From Treponema sp. (GTDB lineage Bacteria > Spirochaetota > Spirochaetia > Treponematales > Breznakiellaceae): a stretch of 6,772 nucleotides of DNA. The DNA is taken from the NCBI GenBank assembly GCA_031255615.1, contig JAIRSD010000092.1, forward strand, positions 1 to 6,772, read 5' to 3'. The notes below the pieces were generated by a model. The model was given only the letters and a program-made list of their open reading frames with translations. It was not told the origin of the DNA and did not search any database. Shown here one piece after another: positions 1 through 6,772 of this stretch; the stretch's first letter is position 1, and each line of letters opens with the position of its first letter. The position numbers and the translations under genes are program-made.

Positions 1-483
1 GGGGAGGCTCTGGAGGCGGTGTTCGCCGAATTCAAGATCCTGGCGGATAAGAAGAAGGAGGTGAACGACCGGGATCTGGAGGCCCTGGTGATGGACGCGG
101 CGGCCCAGGTTCCCGAAACCTGGAAGCTGGACCACTGGGCGGTGAATACCGGCTCTGCCCTGGGCGCCAGCGGCACGATCCGCATCCAGGCCCGGGACGG
201 GGCCTTCCACAAGCGGGTGGCCATGGGGGACGGCCCCATCGATTCCATTTTCCAGGCCATCAACCAGATCGTGGGCAAGGAGCCGGAACTGGAACTCTAC
301 GAGATCGGCGCCATTACCGGGGGTTCCTCCTCCCAGGCGGAAACCATGGTAAAGATCTGCTGGAACAAGCGGCGTTACAACGGGCGGGGCCTCTCAACCG
401 ATGTGGTTGAGTCTTCGATAAAGGCGTACCTGGCGGCGATCAACGCCATGGAATGGGAACTCGACGCGGGGAACAGGGGCTAG
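1..483 (+). CDS. leuA: 2-isopropylmalate synthase, C-terminal part (5' end outside window)
   Basis: This is the C-terminal 160 residues of 2-isopropylmalate synthase, the cytoplasmic enzyme that condenses 2-ketoisovalerate with acetyl-CoA as the first committed step of leucine synthesis. The frame is open from base 1. The GTG at 19 is an internal valine rather than a start, because in-frame residues before it (GEALEA) continue into FKxLADKKKEV (window residues 11-21), a conserved motif just after the catalytic barrel of LeuA. The rest matches the LeuA allosteric dimerisation domain: GDGPID at residues 76-81, YEIGAITGG from residue 100, and GRGLSTD followed by KAYLAAIN at about 128-148. In the family this domain binds leucine for feedback inhibition, so that control is expected here but not proven. 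Family members are about 500-560 residues, so roughly the first 350-400 are missing. The stop at 481-483 overlaps the ribosome binding site of cimA. A closely related citramalate or homocitrate synthase is less likely because a separate, clearly CimA-type gene follows. Confidence 0.93.
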   Translation, partial: GEALEAVFAEFKILADKKKEVNDRDLEALVMDAAAQVPETWKLDHWAVNTGSALGASGTIRIQARDGAFHKRVAMGDGPIDSIFQAINQIVGKEPELELYEIGAITGGSSSQAETMVKICWNKRRYNGRGLSTDVVESSIKAYLAAINAMEWELDAGNRG

Positions 484-487
484 GAGG
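482..487 (+). promoter_or_regulatory. Ribosome binding site of cimA
   Basis: AGGAGG lies 5 nt before the ATG at 493 and overlaps the leuA stop codon. A second purine tract, GGAGG at 495-499, lies 5 nt before an in-frame ATG at 505. The true cimA start could therefore be either codon, four residues apart. Confidence 0.75.
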
Positions 488-492
488 CAGGA

Positions 493-2139
493 ATGGAGGA
501 AACAATGCCGGACAAGGTGGAAGTGCTCGATACCACCCTTCGGGACGGGGCCCAGGGGGAGGGGATCAGCTTTTCCGTACAGGACAAGCTGGCGGTGGCC
601 CGCGCCCTGGACGAACTGGGCTTTGACTTTATCGAGGCGGGGAACCCGGGGAGCAACCCCAAGGATATGGATTTTTTCCGCCTTGCCGGGGGGCTCAGGC
701 TGGAAAACGCCAAACTCTGCGCCTTCGGGGCCACCCGCAAGAAGGGCGCGGCCTGCGGGGAGGATCCCCAGATCCGGAATCTTTTGAACGCGGGAACCGA
801 ATGGCTGGTGATCTTCGGCAAAAGCTGGGATCTCCAGGTAAGGGAGATACTGCAGGCGGAGCTTGAAGAAAATATCGCCATGATCGCCGAGACCGTGGCC
901 TTTCTGCGGGGGGAGGGCCGGGAAGTTATCTTTGACGCGGAACACTTCTTTGACGGCTGGCTTGACAACCCGGCCTACGCCCTTGCCACGCTAAAGGCCG
1001 CCGCGGAAGCCGGGGCGGGGCGGATAGTCCTCTGCGATACCAACGGCGGCGCCTTCCCCGGCACGGTTAGCGAGGGCCTGCGGGCGGCGGTGGGGGAAGT
1101 TGCCGCGGCCTTTGCCGCCGCTCTTCCCCCGGATACGGAGCCGGAAGGGGGCCCCTTGGTGGGCATCCACGCCCACAACGATTCGGGCCTTGCCATTGCC
1201 AACAGCATCGCCGCGGTGGAAGCGGGGGCCCGGCACCTGCAGGGAACCCTGGCGGGTTTTGGCGAACGCTGCGGCAACACCGCCCTGGCGGGCCTTATCC
1301 CCAGCCTGGAGCTTAAAATGGGGAAATCCTGCCTTCCCGAAGGGAAACTCGGGAAGATCTTCCAGATCAGCCGCAAGGTGGCGGAGATAGCCAACGTGGC
1401 CCTGGCGGACAACATGCCCTATGTGGGGGCCCACGCCTTTTCCCACAAGGCGGGGATGCACGCCGACGGTATTCTGAAACTGCGCCGCTCTTTTGAGCAC
1501 ATCGATCCCGTCCTGGTGGGGAACAGCCGGCGCCTCCTGATGAGCGAGGTGGGGGGACGCTCCGCCGTGGCCGAGCGGGCCCGGAAGATAGAGCCCTCCA
1601 TCACCAAAGAGCATCCGGCGGCGGCGGCCCTGGTCGCCCGGCTCAAGAGCCTTGAGGCGGAGGGCTGGCAGTTCGAGGGCGCGGACGGCAGCTTTGAGCT
1701 TCTGGTGCGCCGGGAACTGGGCCGCTACAAGCCCCTGTTCAGGATCCTGGCCTACCGGGTGGTGAGCGAACACCCCACCGGGGAAACCCTCGCCTGTTCC
1801 CACGCCTGGGTGAAGATCTGGGTGGACGGCCAGGAGGAGATCGCCGCCGCCGAGGGGAACGGGCCGGTGAACGCCATGGACGGCGCCCTGCGGCGGGCCC
1901 TGATCCGCTTCTTCCCGGAGCTGGAAAAGGTGCGGCTGGCGGACTTTAAAGTCCGGGTCATCAACGGGAACGCCGCCACCGCGGCAAAGGTGCGGGTTCT
2001 CATCGAATCCACCGACGGCCGGGATCGCTGGACCACCGTGGGGGTAAGCGAGGACATCATCGACGCCAGCCGCGCCGCCCTGGTGGACTCCATCGAGTAC
2101 AAGCTCATCGGCGACAGCGAGCGGAAAATTAAAGCTTGA
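493..2139 (+). CDS. cimA: (R)-citramalate synthase
   Basis: This 548-residue enzyme of the DRE-TIM metallolyase family condenses pyruvate and acetyl-CoA to (R)-citramalate, the entry to threonine-independent isoleucine synthesis. The N-terminal barrel begins with DTTLRDGAQGEG (residues 13-24). The expected metal and substrate residues are R17, D18, H226 and H228 in HAHND, and N262 in GFGERCGN. NPGSNPKD (51-58), FDAEHFFDGW (147-156) and LCDTNGGAFPG (180-190) are hallmarks of the Geobacter-type CimA family rather than of LeuA, which has a different sequence at the AEHFFDG position. FSHKAGMHADGI (316-327) and the EHIDP-LVGN-RR segment (335-347) link the barrel to a C-terminal LeuA-type dimerisation and allosteric domain at about 375-540, where isoleucine feedback would act in this family. 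Length is close to the family norm, with a slightly long Ala/Pro-rich loop before HAHND (about 203-222). The alternative start at 505 would give 544 residues. The gene lies 9 nt after leuA and 60 nt before leuB, and it shares LeuB and LeuCD chemistry with leucine synthesis. Confidence 0.93.
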   Translation: MEETMPDKVEVLDTTLRDGAQGEGISFSVQDKLAVARALDELGFDFIEAGNPGSNPKDMDFFRLAGGLRLENAKLCAFGATRKKGAACGEDPQIRNLLNAGTEWLVIFGKSWDLQVREILQAELEENIAMIAETVAFLRGEGREVIFDAEHFFDGWLDNPAYALATLKAAAEAGAGRIVLCDTNGGAFPGTVSEGLRAAVGEVAAAFAAALPPDTEPEGGPLVGIHAHNDSGLAIANSIAAVEAGARHLQGTLAGFGERCGNTALAGLIPSLELKMGKSCLPEGKLGKIFQISRKVAEIANVALADNMPYVGAHAFSHKAGMHADGILKLRRSFEHIDPVLVGNSRRLLMSEVGGRSAVAERARKIEPSITKEHPAAAALVARLKSLEAEGWQFEGADGSFELLVRRELGRYKPLFRILAYRVVSEHPTGETLACSHAWVKIWVDGQEEIAAAEGNGPVNAMDGALRRALIRFFPELEKVRLADFKVRVINGNAATAAKVRVLIESTDGRDRWTTVGVSEDIIDASRAALVDSIEYKLIGDSERKIKA

Positions 2140-2141
2140 GG

Positions 2142-2170
2142 CTGTTCCGGAACTCCGGTTTTTGGAACAG
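2142..2170 (+). repeat. Inverted repeat / hairpin in the cimA-leuB spacer
   Basis: CTGTTCC at 2142-2148 is perfectly complementary to GGAACAG at 2164-2170. Two G-U pairs and two A-U pairs extend this inward to an 11-bp stem (2142-2152 with 2160-2170) around a 7-nt loop. The 10-bp palindrome GTTCCGGAAC (2144-2153) sits within it. A further GTTCC at 2171-2175 follows and can pair alternatively with GGAAC at 2149-2153. No T-run follows the stem, so it does not look like an intrinsic terminator. It could be an mRNA processing or stability element, a protein-binding site or a dispersed repeat; the sequence alone does not decide. Confidence 0.6.
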
Positions 2171-2185
2171 GTTCCCTAATTTGCG

Positions 2186-2192
2186 AAGGAGG
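2186..2192 (+). promoter_or_regulatory. Ribosome binding site of leuB
   Basis: AAGGAGG is a near-perfect Shine-Dalgarno placed 7 nt before the ATG at 2200. This decides the start: a TTG at 2194 would be only one base from the purine tract. Confidence 0.8.
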
Positions 2193-2199
2193 ATTGACT

Positions 2200-3381
2200 A
2201 TGAACTATTCGGTGGCTTTGGCGCCCGGCGACGGGATCGGGCCTGAGGTGATTGCCCCGGCAACGGAGGTACTGGACGCGGTGGGGGACAGATACGGCCA
2301 TGTGTTCAACTATGTGGAACTGGAAGTGGGGGGGAAGGCTATCGACAACAGCGGCGAACCCCTGCCCGCGGAGACCCTGGAGGCGGCGAAACAGTGCGAC
2401 GCCCTGCTTTTTGGCGCGGTCGGGGGGCCCAAGTGGGAGAAGCTGCCGGGCCGTCTGCTTCCCGAGGGGGCCCTTTTTGGCCTGCGCTCCGGCCTGGGGG
2501 TCTTTGCCAACCTGCGCCCCGCGGCGCTGCTCCCCCAGCTTAAGGCGGCCTGCCCCCTGAAGGACGAGGTGCTGAGCGCGAGCCACCCGGAGGGGAAGGC
2601 CAGCTTCGATCTCCTCATCGTCAGGGAGCTTACCGGGGGGCTCTACTTCGGCAAGCGGGGCCGGATCGAGGAGCCCAGCAGGGGCCATAGTCCCGGCGCG
2701 GCCTTCGACACGGAAAGCTACTCCTGGGAAGAGATCGAGCGGGTGCTCCGGGCCGCTTACGCCGCCGCGGCGGTACGGCGGAAGAAGCTCTGCGTGGTGG
2801 ACAAGGCCAACGTCATGGAATCTTCCCGCTACTGGAGGGAGGTGGCGGCGGAGGTCTCCCGCGACTACCCGGACATTGAAACGGGCTACATGTACGCGGA
2901 CAACTGCGCCATGCAGCTTATCCGGGCCCCCGGCCAGTTCGACGTGATCGTAACGAACAATATCTTTGGGGACATCCTCTCCGACGAGGCTTCGATTCTC
3001 AGCGGCTCCATCGGCATGCTCCCCTCGGCCAGCCTGGGCAGCCCCGATGATCCCCTGGCAAAGAACGGCCGCCCTATGGGCATGTACGAGCCCATCCACG
3101 GTTCCGCCCCGGATATCGCGGGCCAGGATATCGCCAACCCCCTGGGAACCATCCTCTCCGCGGCCATGATGCTCCGCTACTCCTTCGCCCTGGAGGAGGA
3201 AGCCCGGGCCGTGGAAGCGGCGGTAAGCGCGGTACTGGATCAGGGGCTGCGTACCCGCGATATTGCCGGCCGGGGCCCTTCAGCCGCCGGCCTTGCCGAA
3301 AGGATCGTGGGCACCAGGGCCATGGGCGGGGCCGTTCTAAAAGCCCTGACGGAGGGGGATCATGCGCAGCGATTCCGTTAA
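2200..3381 (+). CDS. leuB: 3-isopropylmalate dehydrogenase
   Basis: This 393-residue NAD-dependent beta-decarboxylating dehydrogenase oxidises (2R,3S)-3-isopropylmalate to 2-ketoisocaproate precursor in leucine synthesis. In citramalate-pathway bacteria the same enzyme is known to convert beta-methyl-D-malate to 2-ketobutyrate. The start is [10 protein letters not shown] (8-17), followed by GAVGGPKW (72-79). Substrate-binding arginines are visible at R96 and R106 (in [13 protein letters not shown]) and R142 (in [11 protein letters not shown]). Catalytic Y149 and K202 (in [10 protein letters not shown]) and metal ligands D234, D258 and D262 (in [10 protein letters not shown]) are all present, spaced as in characterised LeuB proteins. 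[14 protein letters not shown] (296-309) and the following IANP form the NAD-binding signature and favour LeuB over isocitrate or tartrate dehydrogenase. The protein is a little longer than the usual 350-370, with about eight extra residues around 124-133 and a polar tail ending in HAQRFR. The tail is encoded by the 20 nt that overlap ilvD. The upstream hairpin may influence its expression. Confidence 0.96.
   Translation: MNYSVALAPGDGIGPEVIAPATEVLDAVGDRYGHVFNYVELEVGGKAIDNSGEPLPAETLEAAKQCDALLFGAVGGPKWEKLPGRLLPEGALFGLRSGLGVFANLRPAALLPQLKAACPLKDEVLSASHPEGKASFDLLIVRELTGGLYFGKRGRIEEPSRGHSPGAAFDTESYSWEEIERVLRAAYAAAAVRRKKLCVVDKANVMESSRYWREVAAEVSRDYPDIETGYMYADNCAMQLIRAPGQFDVIVTNNIFGDILSDEASILSGSIGMLPSASLGSPDDPLAKNGRPMGMYEPIHGSAPDIAGQDIANPLGTILSAAMMLRYSFALEEEARAVEAAVSAVLDQGLRTRDIAGRGPSAAGLAERIVGTRAMGGAVLKALTEGDHAQRFR
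3351..3357 (+). promoter_or_regulatory. Ribosome binding site of ilvD inside leuB
   Basis: GGAGGGG lies within the last codons of leuB, with its GGAGG core ending 6 nt before the ilvD ATG at 3362. Because the site and start are inside translated leuB sequence, translation of the two genes is probably coupled. Confidence 0.75.
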
Positions 3382-5050
3382 GCAGGGCCTTGCCCGCTCC
3401 CCCCACCGTTCCCTCTTTAAGGCCCTGGGCTTCATCGAGGAGGAATTCAGCAGGCCCCTCATCGGCATCGCTTCGGCCAAAAGCGAGGTTGTGCCGGGGC
3501 ACCTGCACCTGGACACCATTGCCCGGGCCGTTGCCGACGGGGTTCGCCTGGCCGGCGGGGTTCCGCTTGTCTTTCCGGTTATCGGGGTCTGCGACGGGAT
3601 CGCCATGGGCCACCAGGGGATGCGCTATTCCCTCCCCACCCGGGAGCTTATCGCCGATTCGCTGGAGTGTATGGCCATGGCCCACGGTTTCGACGCCCTG
3701 GTCTTCATCCCCAACTGCGACAAGATCGTGCCGGGCATGCTCATGGCCGCCGCCCGGCTCAACCTGCCGGGGATCTTCGTTTCAGGCGGGCCCATGCTGG
3801 CGGGCCGCCGGGACGGGAAGCCCCTCACCCTTACCACCATATTCGAGGCGGTGGGCGCGGTGGGCGCGGGGAAGATGGGAGAGGCCGAACTTGCGGAGCT
3901 TGAGGATCTCTCCTGCCCCGGCTGCGGTTCCTGCGCGGGAATGTTCACCGCCAACTCCATGAACTGTGTGACCGAGGCCCTGGGTATGGCCCTGCCGGGG
4001 AACGGCACCATCCCCGCGGTGATGGCCGAGCGGCTCAGGCTTGCCAAGCGCAGCGGCCTCCTGATCCTCGACATCCTGAAAAAGGATCTGCGCCCCCGCT
4101 CGGTGATGACCGAAAGGGCCTTCCGCAACGCCCTGGCCCTGGACATGGCCCTGGGCTGCTCCACCAACACGGCCCTGCACCTCCCCGCCATCGCCCGGGA
4201 GGCGGGCTTCAGGCTGGATCTGGATCTGCTGAACCAGGTAAGCGCCCTTACGCCGAACCTCTGCCGCCTTGCCCCGGCCGGGAAAGACGCGCTTGAGGAT
4301 CTCCACGCCGCCGGGGGCGTTCCGGCGGTACTGCTGGAACTGGGGAAGAAAAACCTGGTGGATCTTGAGGCCCCCGCGGTCTACGGCGTTCTGGGGGACG
4401 CGGTAAAGGGCCGGGCCTACCCCGGACAGCAGCCGGCCCGCAACAGAAACACGGAAATTATCCGCCCCCTGGAGAATCCCTACTCCCCCACCGGGGGGCT
4501 TGCGGCCCTGCGGGGGAACCTGGCCCCGGAAGGCTGCGTGGTAAAGCGCAGCGCCGTGGCCCCCGCCATGCTCAGATCTTCCGGCCCCGCCCGGGTCTTT
4601 AACAGTGAGGAAGCGGCCTTCCAGGCGATCATGGGGGGGAAGATACGGAGCGGGGACGTGATCGTTATCCGCTACGAGGGGCCCAGGGGCGGGCCGGGGA
4701 TGAAGGAGATGCTGGCCCCCACCGCCGCCCTGGCGGGCATGGGCCTTGACGACAAGGTCGCCCTGGTCACGGACGGCCGTTTTTCCGGGGCCACCCGGGG
4801 GGCGGCCATAGGCCACGTTTCCCCGGAAGCCGCCGAGGGGGGGTTTATCGGCCTCCTTGAGGAGGGGGATATCATCAGCATTGACATTGACGCCCGTTCC
4901 ATCAGCGTTGATCTGGACGAGCGGCTTATCGCCGAACGCCGGAAGAACTGGAAGCCCCTGCCCCCCAAAGTTAGCGGGGGCTATCTGGCCCGTTACGCCC
5001 GGCAGGCCGGTTCCGCCGCCTCCGGGGCGGTTTTTAGCACAGGAGAATGA
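3362..5050 (+). CDS. ilvD: Dihydroxy-acid dehydratase
   Basis: This 562-residue iron-sulfur enzyme dehydrates 2,3-dihydroxyisovalerate and 2,3-dihydroxy-3-methylvalerate to the 2-keto acids of the valine/leucine and isoleucine branches. The opening [12 protein letters not shown] (13-24) and [11 protein letters not shown] (77-87) are typical of bacterial IlvD. Signature one, [12 protein letters not shown] (118-129), carries cluster ligand C119 and metal-site K121, which is carbamylated in studied relatives. Signature two, [17 protein letters not shown] (185-201), includes the ligand C191. GGPGMKEM (443-450) and DGRFSG (471-476), with the probable catalytic serine S475, complete the set. At the position where oxygen-stable [2Fe-2S] dehydratases have a third cysteine (PCNxHL) this protein has PGHLHL, with G46. 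It therefore belongs with the E. coli-like, oxygen-sensitive [4Fe-4S] group. Length matches the family. Phosphogluconate dehydratase (Edd) is excluded by motif match and operon context. The start overlaps leuB by 20 nt, and the stop is 1 nt before the acetolactate synthase start. Confidence 0.96.
   Translation: MRSDSVKQGLARSPHRSLFKALGFIEEEFSRPLIGIASAKSEVVPGHLHLDTIARAVADGVRLAGGVPLVFPVIGVCDGIAMGHQGMRYSLPTRELIADSLECMAMAHGFDALVFIPNCDKIVPGMLMAAARLNLPGIFVSGGPMLAGRRDGKPLTLTTIFEAVGAVGAGKMGEAELAELEDLSCPGCGSCAGMFTANSMNCVTEALGMALPGNGTIPAVMAERLRLAKRSGLLILDILKKDLRPRSVMTERAFRNALALDMALGCSTNTALHLPAIAREAGFRLDLDLLNQVSALTPNLCRLAPAGKDALEDLHAAGGVPAVLLELGKKNLVDLEAPAVYGVLGDAVKGRAYPGQQPARNRNTEIIRPLENPYSPTGGLAALRGNLAPEGCVVKRSAVAPAMLRSSGPARVFNSEEAAFQAIMGGKIRSGDVIVIRYEGPRGGPGMKEMLAPTAALAGMGLDDKVALVTDGRFSGATRGAAIGHVSPEAAEGGFIGLLEEGDIISIDIDARSISVDLDERLIAERRKNWKPLPPKVSGGYLARYARQAGSAASGAVFSTGE
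5041..5045 (+). promoter_or_regulatory. Ribosome binding site of the acetolactate synthase gene
   Basis: AGGAG sits in the last codons of ilvD, 6 nt before the ATG at 5052. An ATG at 5047 overlapping the ilvD stop is in another frame and does not encode the enzyme. Confidence 0.7.
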
Positions 5051-5051
5051 C

Positions 5052-6772
5052 ATGCGGTATTCCGGCGCCCGTATTTTGATTGAATCCCTGATCGAACAGG
5101 GGGTGGATACGGTATTCGGGTATCCCGGAGGCGCGGTGCTTGATATATACGACGAACTCTACCGGTGCCGGGATCGGATCCGGCACATCCTGGTGAGCCA
5201 CGAGCAGCACGCGGCCCACGCGGCGGACGGTTACGCCCGTTCCACCGGGAAGACGGGGGTCTGCATCGCTACCTCCGGCCCCGGCGCGACCAACCTGATC
5301 ACGGGCATCGCCACCGCCGCCATGGACTCGGTTCCCCTGGTGGCGATTACCGGAAACGTGGCCACGGGCCTTTTGGGCAAGGACAGCTTCCAGGAAGTGG
5401 ACATAGCGGGAATCTCCATGCCCGTGGTCAAGCATAACTGGATCGTAAAGAAGGCGGACGAGCTGGCGGAACTGATCCGGGAAGCCTTCGTGGTGGCCTC
5501 CTCGGGCCGTCCGGGGCCGGTGCTGGTGGACATCCCCAAGGACATTGCCGCCCTGAGCGCCGAATGGGTTCCCCATGGAAGGGCCTTTCCCGCCGGAGGG
5601 GGGCCCGCCCGCGCCGATTCCGTCCCCGCCGGGAACGGGAAGCGGGCGGCAATACTGGGGGCCCGGGCCCGGCGTTTGGCGGAACGGAGCGAACGGCCCA
5701 CCTACACGGAGGAGGATCTTGACCGGGCGGCCCGGATGCTTGAGGAGGCCAGGCGCCCCATGCTCTACGCGGGCGGCGGGGCGATTATCTCCGGCGCTTC
5801 CGGGGAACTGGCGGCCCTGGCGGAGCGGCTCAACGCCCCGGTGGCCCTGAGCCTTATGGGTATCGGCGCCTTCCCCCAGGATCACCGGCTCTGCACCGGG
5901 CTCATCGGCATGCACGGCACGGTGGCCAGCAACAAAGCCGCCCAGAAAACGGATCTTCTGGTGGCCGCCGGCGCCCGTTTTTCCGACCGGGTTACCAGCC
6001 GCACGGACATGTTCGCCAAGACCGCCCGGGTGCTGCACCTGGACATCGACCCCGCGGAGATCAATAAGAACGTTCGGGCGGACGCCTGGCTTATCGGGGA
6101 TCTTAAAGACACCCTGGGGAAACTGCTTAAAAGGCTCCCCCCCCGGCTCGCCACCGAGTGGAACGGGGAAATAGAGAAGTGGAAAACCCATGTGCCCCGT
6201 ACCCACACCAGGGAGGCGGCGGGACGGCGGCGGCTCCATCCCCGTTTCGTCATTGAAGAGACGGCCAGGAAGCTGGGCCGCGACGCCATCGCCGTTACCG
6301 ATGTGGGCCAGCACCAGATATGGACCGCCCAGTTCTACCCGGCCTGCCGGCCCCGTTCCTTCCTCTCAAGCGGGGGCCTGGGAACCATGGGCTACGGCCT
6401 GGGGGCCGCCCTGGGGGCCAGGATAGCCAACCCCGGCCGTCCGGTGGCGCTCTTCACCGGGGACGGCTGCTTCAGGATGAACTGCGCCGAGATGGGAACC
6501 CTCAAAGCCTACGGGATCCCGGTACTTATCATCGTCTTCAACAACTCCGCCCTGGGGATGGTGCGGCAGTGGCAGCGTTTTTTCTACGAGGGCCGCTGTT
6601 CCGAAACGGATCTGGGCGCGTTCCCGAACTTTATCAAACTTGCCGGGGCCTACGGGCTTCCCGGCTACCGGGCGGAGGACAGGAAGGGCTTTTCCAAAGC
6701 CCTGGACAGGGCCGCCGGGGATCTGGCCGCCGGCAGCGCCGCCCTTATCGAGCTCCTCATCGACCCGGACGA
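5052..6772 (+). CDS. ilvB: Acetolactate synthase large (catalytic) subunit, 3' end outside window
   Basis: This is the catalytic subunit of acetohydroxyacid synthase. It uses thiamine diphosphate, Mg2+ and FAD to join two pyruvates into 2-acetolactate (valine, leucine) or pyruvate and 2-ketobutyrate into 2-aceto-2-hydroxybutyrate (isoleucine). About 573 codons are open to the window edge. The N-terminal domain shows VFGYPGGA (21-28), the catalytic glutamate E51 in HEQHAAHAADGYAR, SGPGATNL (75-82) and KDSFQEVDI (110-118) with Q114, which corresponds to the catalytic Gln110 of E. coli AHAS II. The C-terminal domain has the thiamine diphosphate motif GDG (470-472) to NN (497-498), followed by LGMVRQWQ, whose tryptophan marks acetolactate synthases. 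This distinguishes it from pyruvate oxidase and from the catabolic AlsS type. The linker between domains one and two (about 165-240) is roughly 30 residues longer than in E. coli AHAS II and rich in Gly, Ala, Pro and Arg. The sequence stops at LLIDPD, so probably only the last 20-30 residues are missing. The small subunit gene ilvN is expected next but unseen. Confidence 0.95.
   Translation, partial: MRYSGARILIESLIEQGVDTVFGYPGGAVLDIYDELYRCRDRIRHILVSHEQHAAHAADGYARSTGKTGVCIATSGPGATNLITGIATAAMDSVPLVAITGNVATGLLGKDSFQEVDIAGISMPVVKHNWIVKKADELAELIREAFVVASSGRPGPVLVDIPKDIAALSAEWVPHGRAFPAGGGPARADSVPAGNGKRAAILGARARRLAERSERPTYTEEDLDRAARMLEEARRPMLYAGGGAIISGASGELAALAERLNAPVALSLMGIGAFPQDHRLCTGLIGMHGTVASNKAAQKTDLLVAAGARFSDRVTSRTDMFAKTARVLHLDIDPAEINKNVRADAWLIGDLKDTLGKLLKRLPPRLATEWNGEIEKWKTHVPRTHTREAAGRRRLHPRFVIEETARKLGRDAIAVTDVGQHQIWTAQFYPACRPRSFLSSGGLGTMGYGLGAALGARIANPGRPVALFTGDGCFRMNCAEMGTLKAYGIPVLIIVFNNSALGMVRQWQRFFYEGRCSETDLGAFPNFIKLAGAYGLPGYRAEDRKGFSKALDRAAGDLAAGSAALIELLIDPD

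Noticed and set aside
19..21. GTG at 19 as a gene start
   Set aside because: The reading frame is open to base 1 and the upstream residues fit continuous LeuA sequence, so this is an internal valine of a gene cut by the window edge.
2136..2164. Sigma-70 promoter in front of leuB
   Set aside because: TTGAGG at 2136-2141 is a weak -35 candidate, but at 17-nt spacing the -10 position reads TTTTTG, so there is no convincing pair.
2164..2175. GGAACAGGTTCC as a LexA/SOS box
   Set aside because: The Gram-positive type SOS box needs GAAC and GTTC separated by 4 nt, but here the spacing is 2 nt. An amino acid operon is also an unlikely SOS target.
2142..2180. Intrinsic terminator between cimA and leuB
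   Set aside because: The hairpin is followed by GTTCCCTAATTTG rather than a T-tract, and the next gene starts only 29 nt after the stem.
2194..2202. TTG at 2194 as the leuB start
   Set aside because: It abuts the AAGGAGG tract, leaving no normal spacing. The ATG at 2200 has 7-nt spacing and fits the family N-terminus.
3782..5053. 423-codon minus-strand open frame opposite ilvD
   Set aside because: It is a shadow of ilvD with low-complexity composition and no family motif. Similar antisense frames opposite cimA and leuB (for example 991-1803 and 2176-3099) were rejected for the same reason.
5349..5360. GNV (residues 101-103) instead of GQV in acetolactate synthase as a catalytic defect
   Set aside because: The catalytic glutamine studied in E. 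coli AHAS II (Gln110) corresponds to Q114 in FQEVD, which is intact. The asparagine seems to be a natural variant in anaerobe-type enzymes, from memory and not verified here.
5034..6314. Long open frame (426 codons) on the minus strand opposite the acetolactate synthase gene
   Set aside because: It lies fully opposite a well-conserved gene, has no recognisable motif, is Gly/Pro/Arg-rich, and is explained by GC-rich third codon positions removing stop codons on the other strand.

Overview
The window is a stretch of a branched-chain amino acid (leucine, isoleucine, valine) biosynthesis operon. All five genes lie on the + strand and are packed end to end: the 3' part of leuA (2-isopropylmalate synthase), a complete citramalate synthase gene (cimA), leuB (3-isopropylmalate dehydrogenase), ilvD (dihydroxy-acid dehydratase) and the first ~573 codons of an acetolactate synthase large-subunit gene (ilvB type), which runs off the right edge. 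No RNA genes, mobile elements, CRISPR arrays, promoters or intrinsic terminators could be supported.

Layout: leuA ends at 483 and its stop codon overlaps the Shine-Dalgarno of cimA (493-2139). A 60-nt spacer (2140-2199) is the only intergenic gap. It holds an 11-bp hairpin and four copies of the GTTCC/GGAAC pentamer. leuB (2200-3381) overlaps ilvD (3362-5050) by 20 nt, and ilvD is followed after 1 nt by the acetolactate synthase gene (5052 to beyond 6772). Every start has a good AGGAGG-type ribosome binding site, so one co-transcribed, partly translationally coupled unit is the natural reading.

How the genes work together: LeuA commits 2-ketoisovalerate to leucine. CimA condenses pyruvate with acetyl-CoA to (R)-citramalate, the threonine-independent route to 2-ketobutyrate and isoleucine. 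LeuB is known in such organisms to oxidise both 3-isopropylmalate and the citramalate-derived beta-methylmalate. Acetolactate synthase and IlvD then serve the valine and isoleucine branches. The isomerase (leuCD), acetolactate synthase small subunit (ilvN), reductoisomerase (ilvC) and transaminase (ilvE) are not in the window and may lie just outside it.

Organism: the DNA is GC-rich (about 60-65% by eye) with strong G/C third-position bias, bacterial signals and ATG starts. IlvD lacks the third cluster cysteine of the oxygen-stable [2Fe-2S] type, and IlvD and IlvB resemble forms I associate with clostridia and other anaerobes. This suggests an anaerobic or facultative bacterium. A spirochaete such as a termite-gut treponeme is one possibility, but the taxon cannot be fixed from this sequence. 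The window is mainly an ordinary metabolic operon. The most interesting points are the cimA-centred gene order and the structured cimA-leuB spacer.
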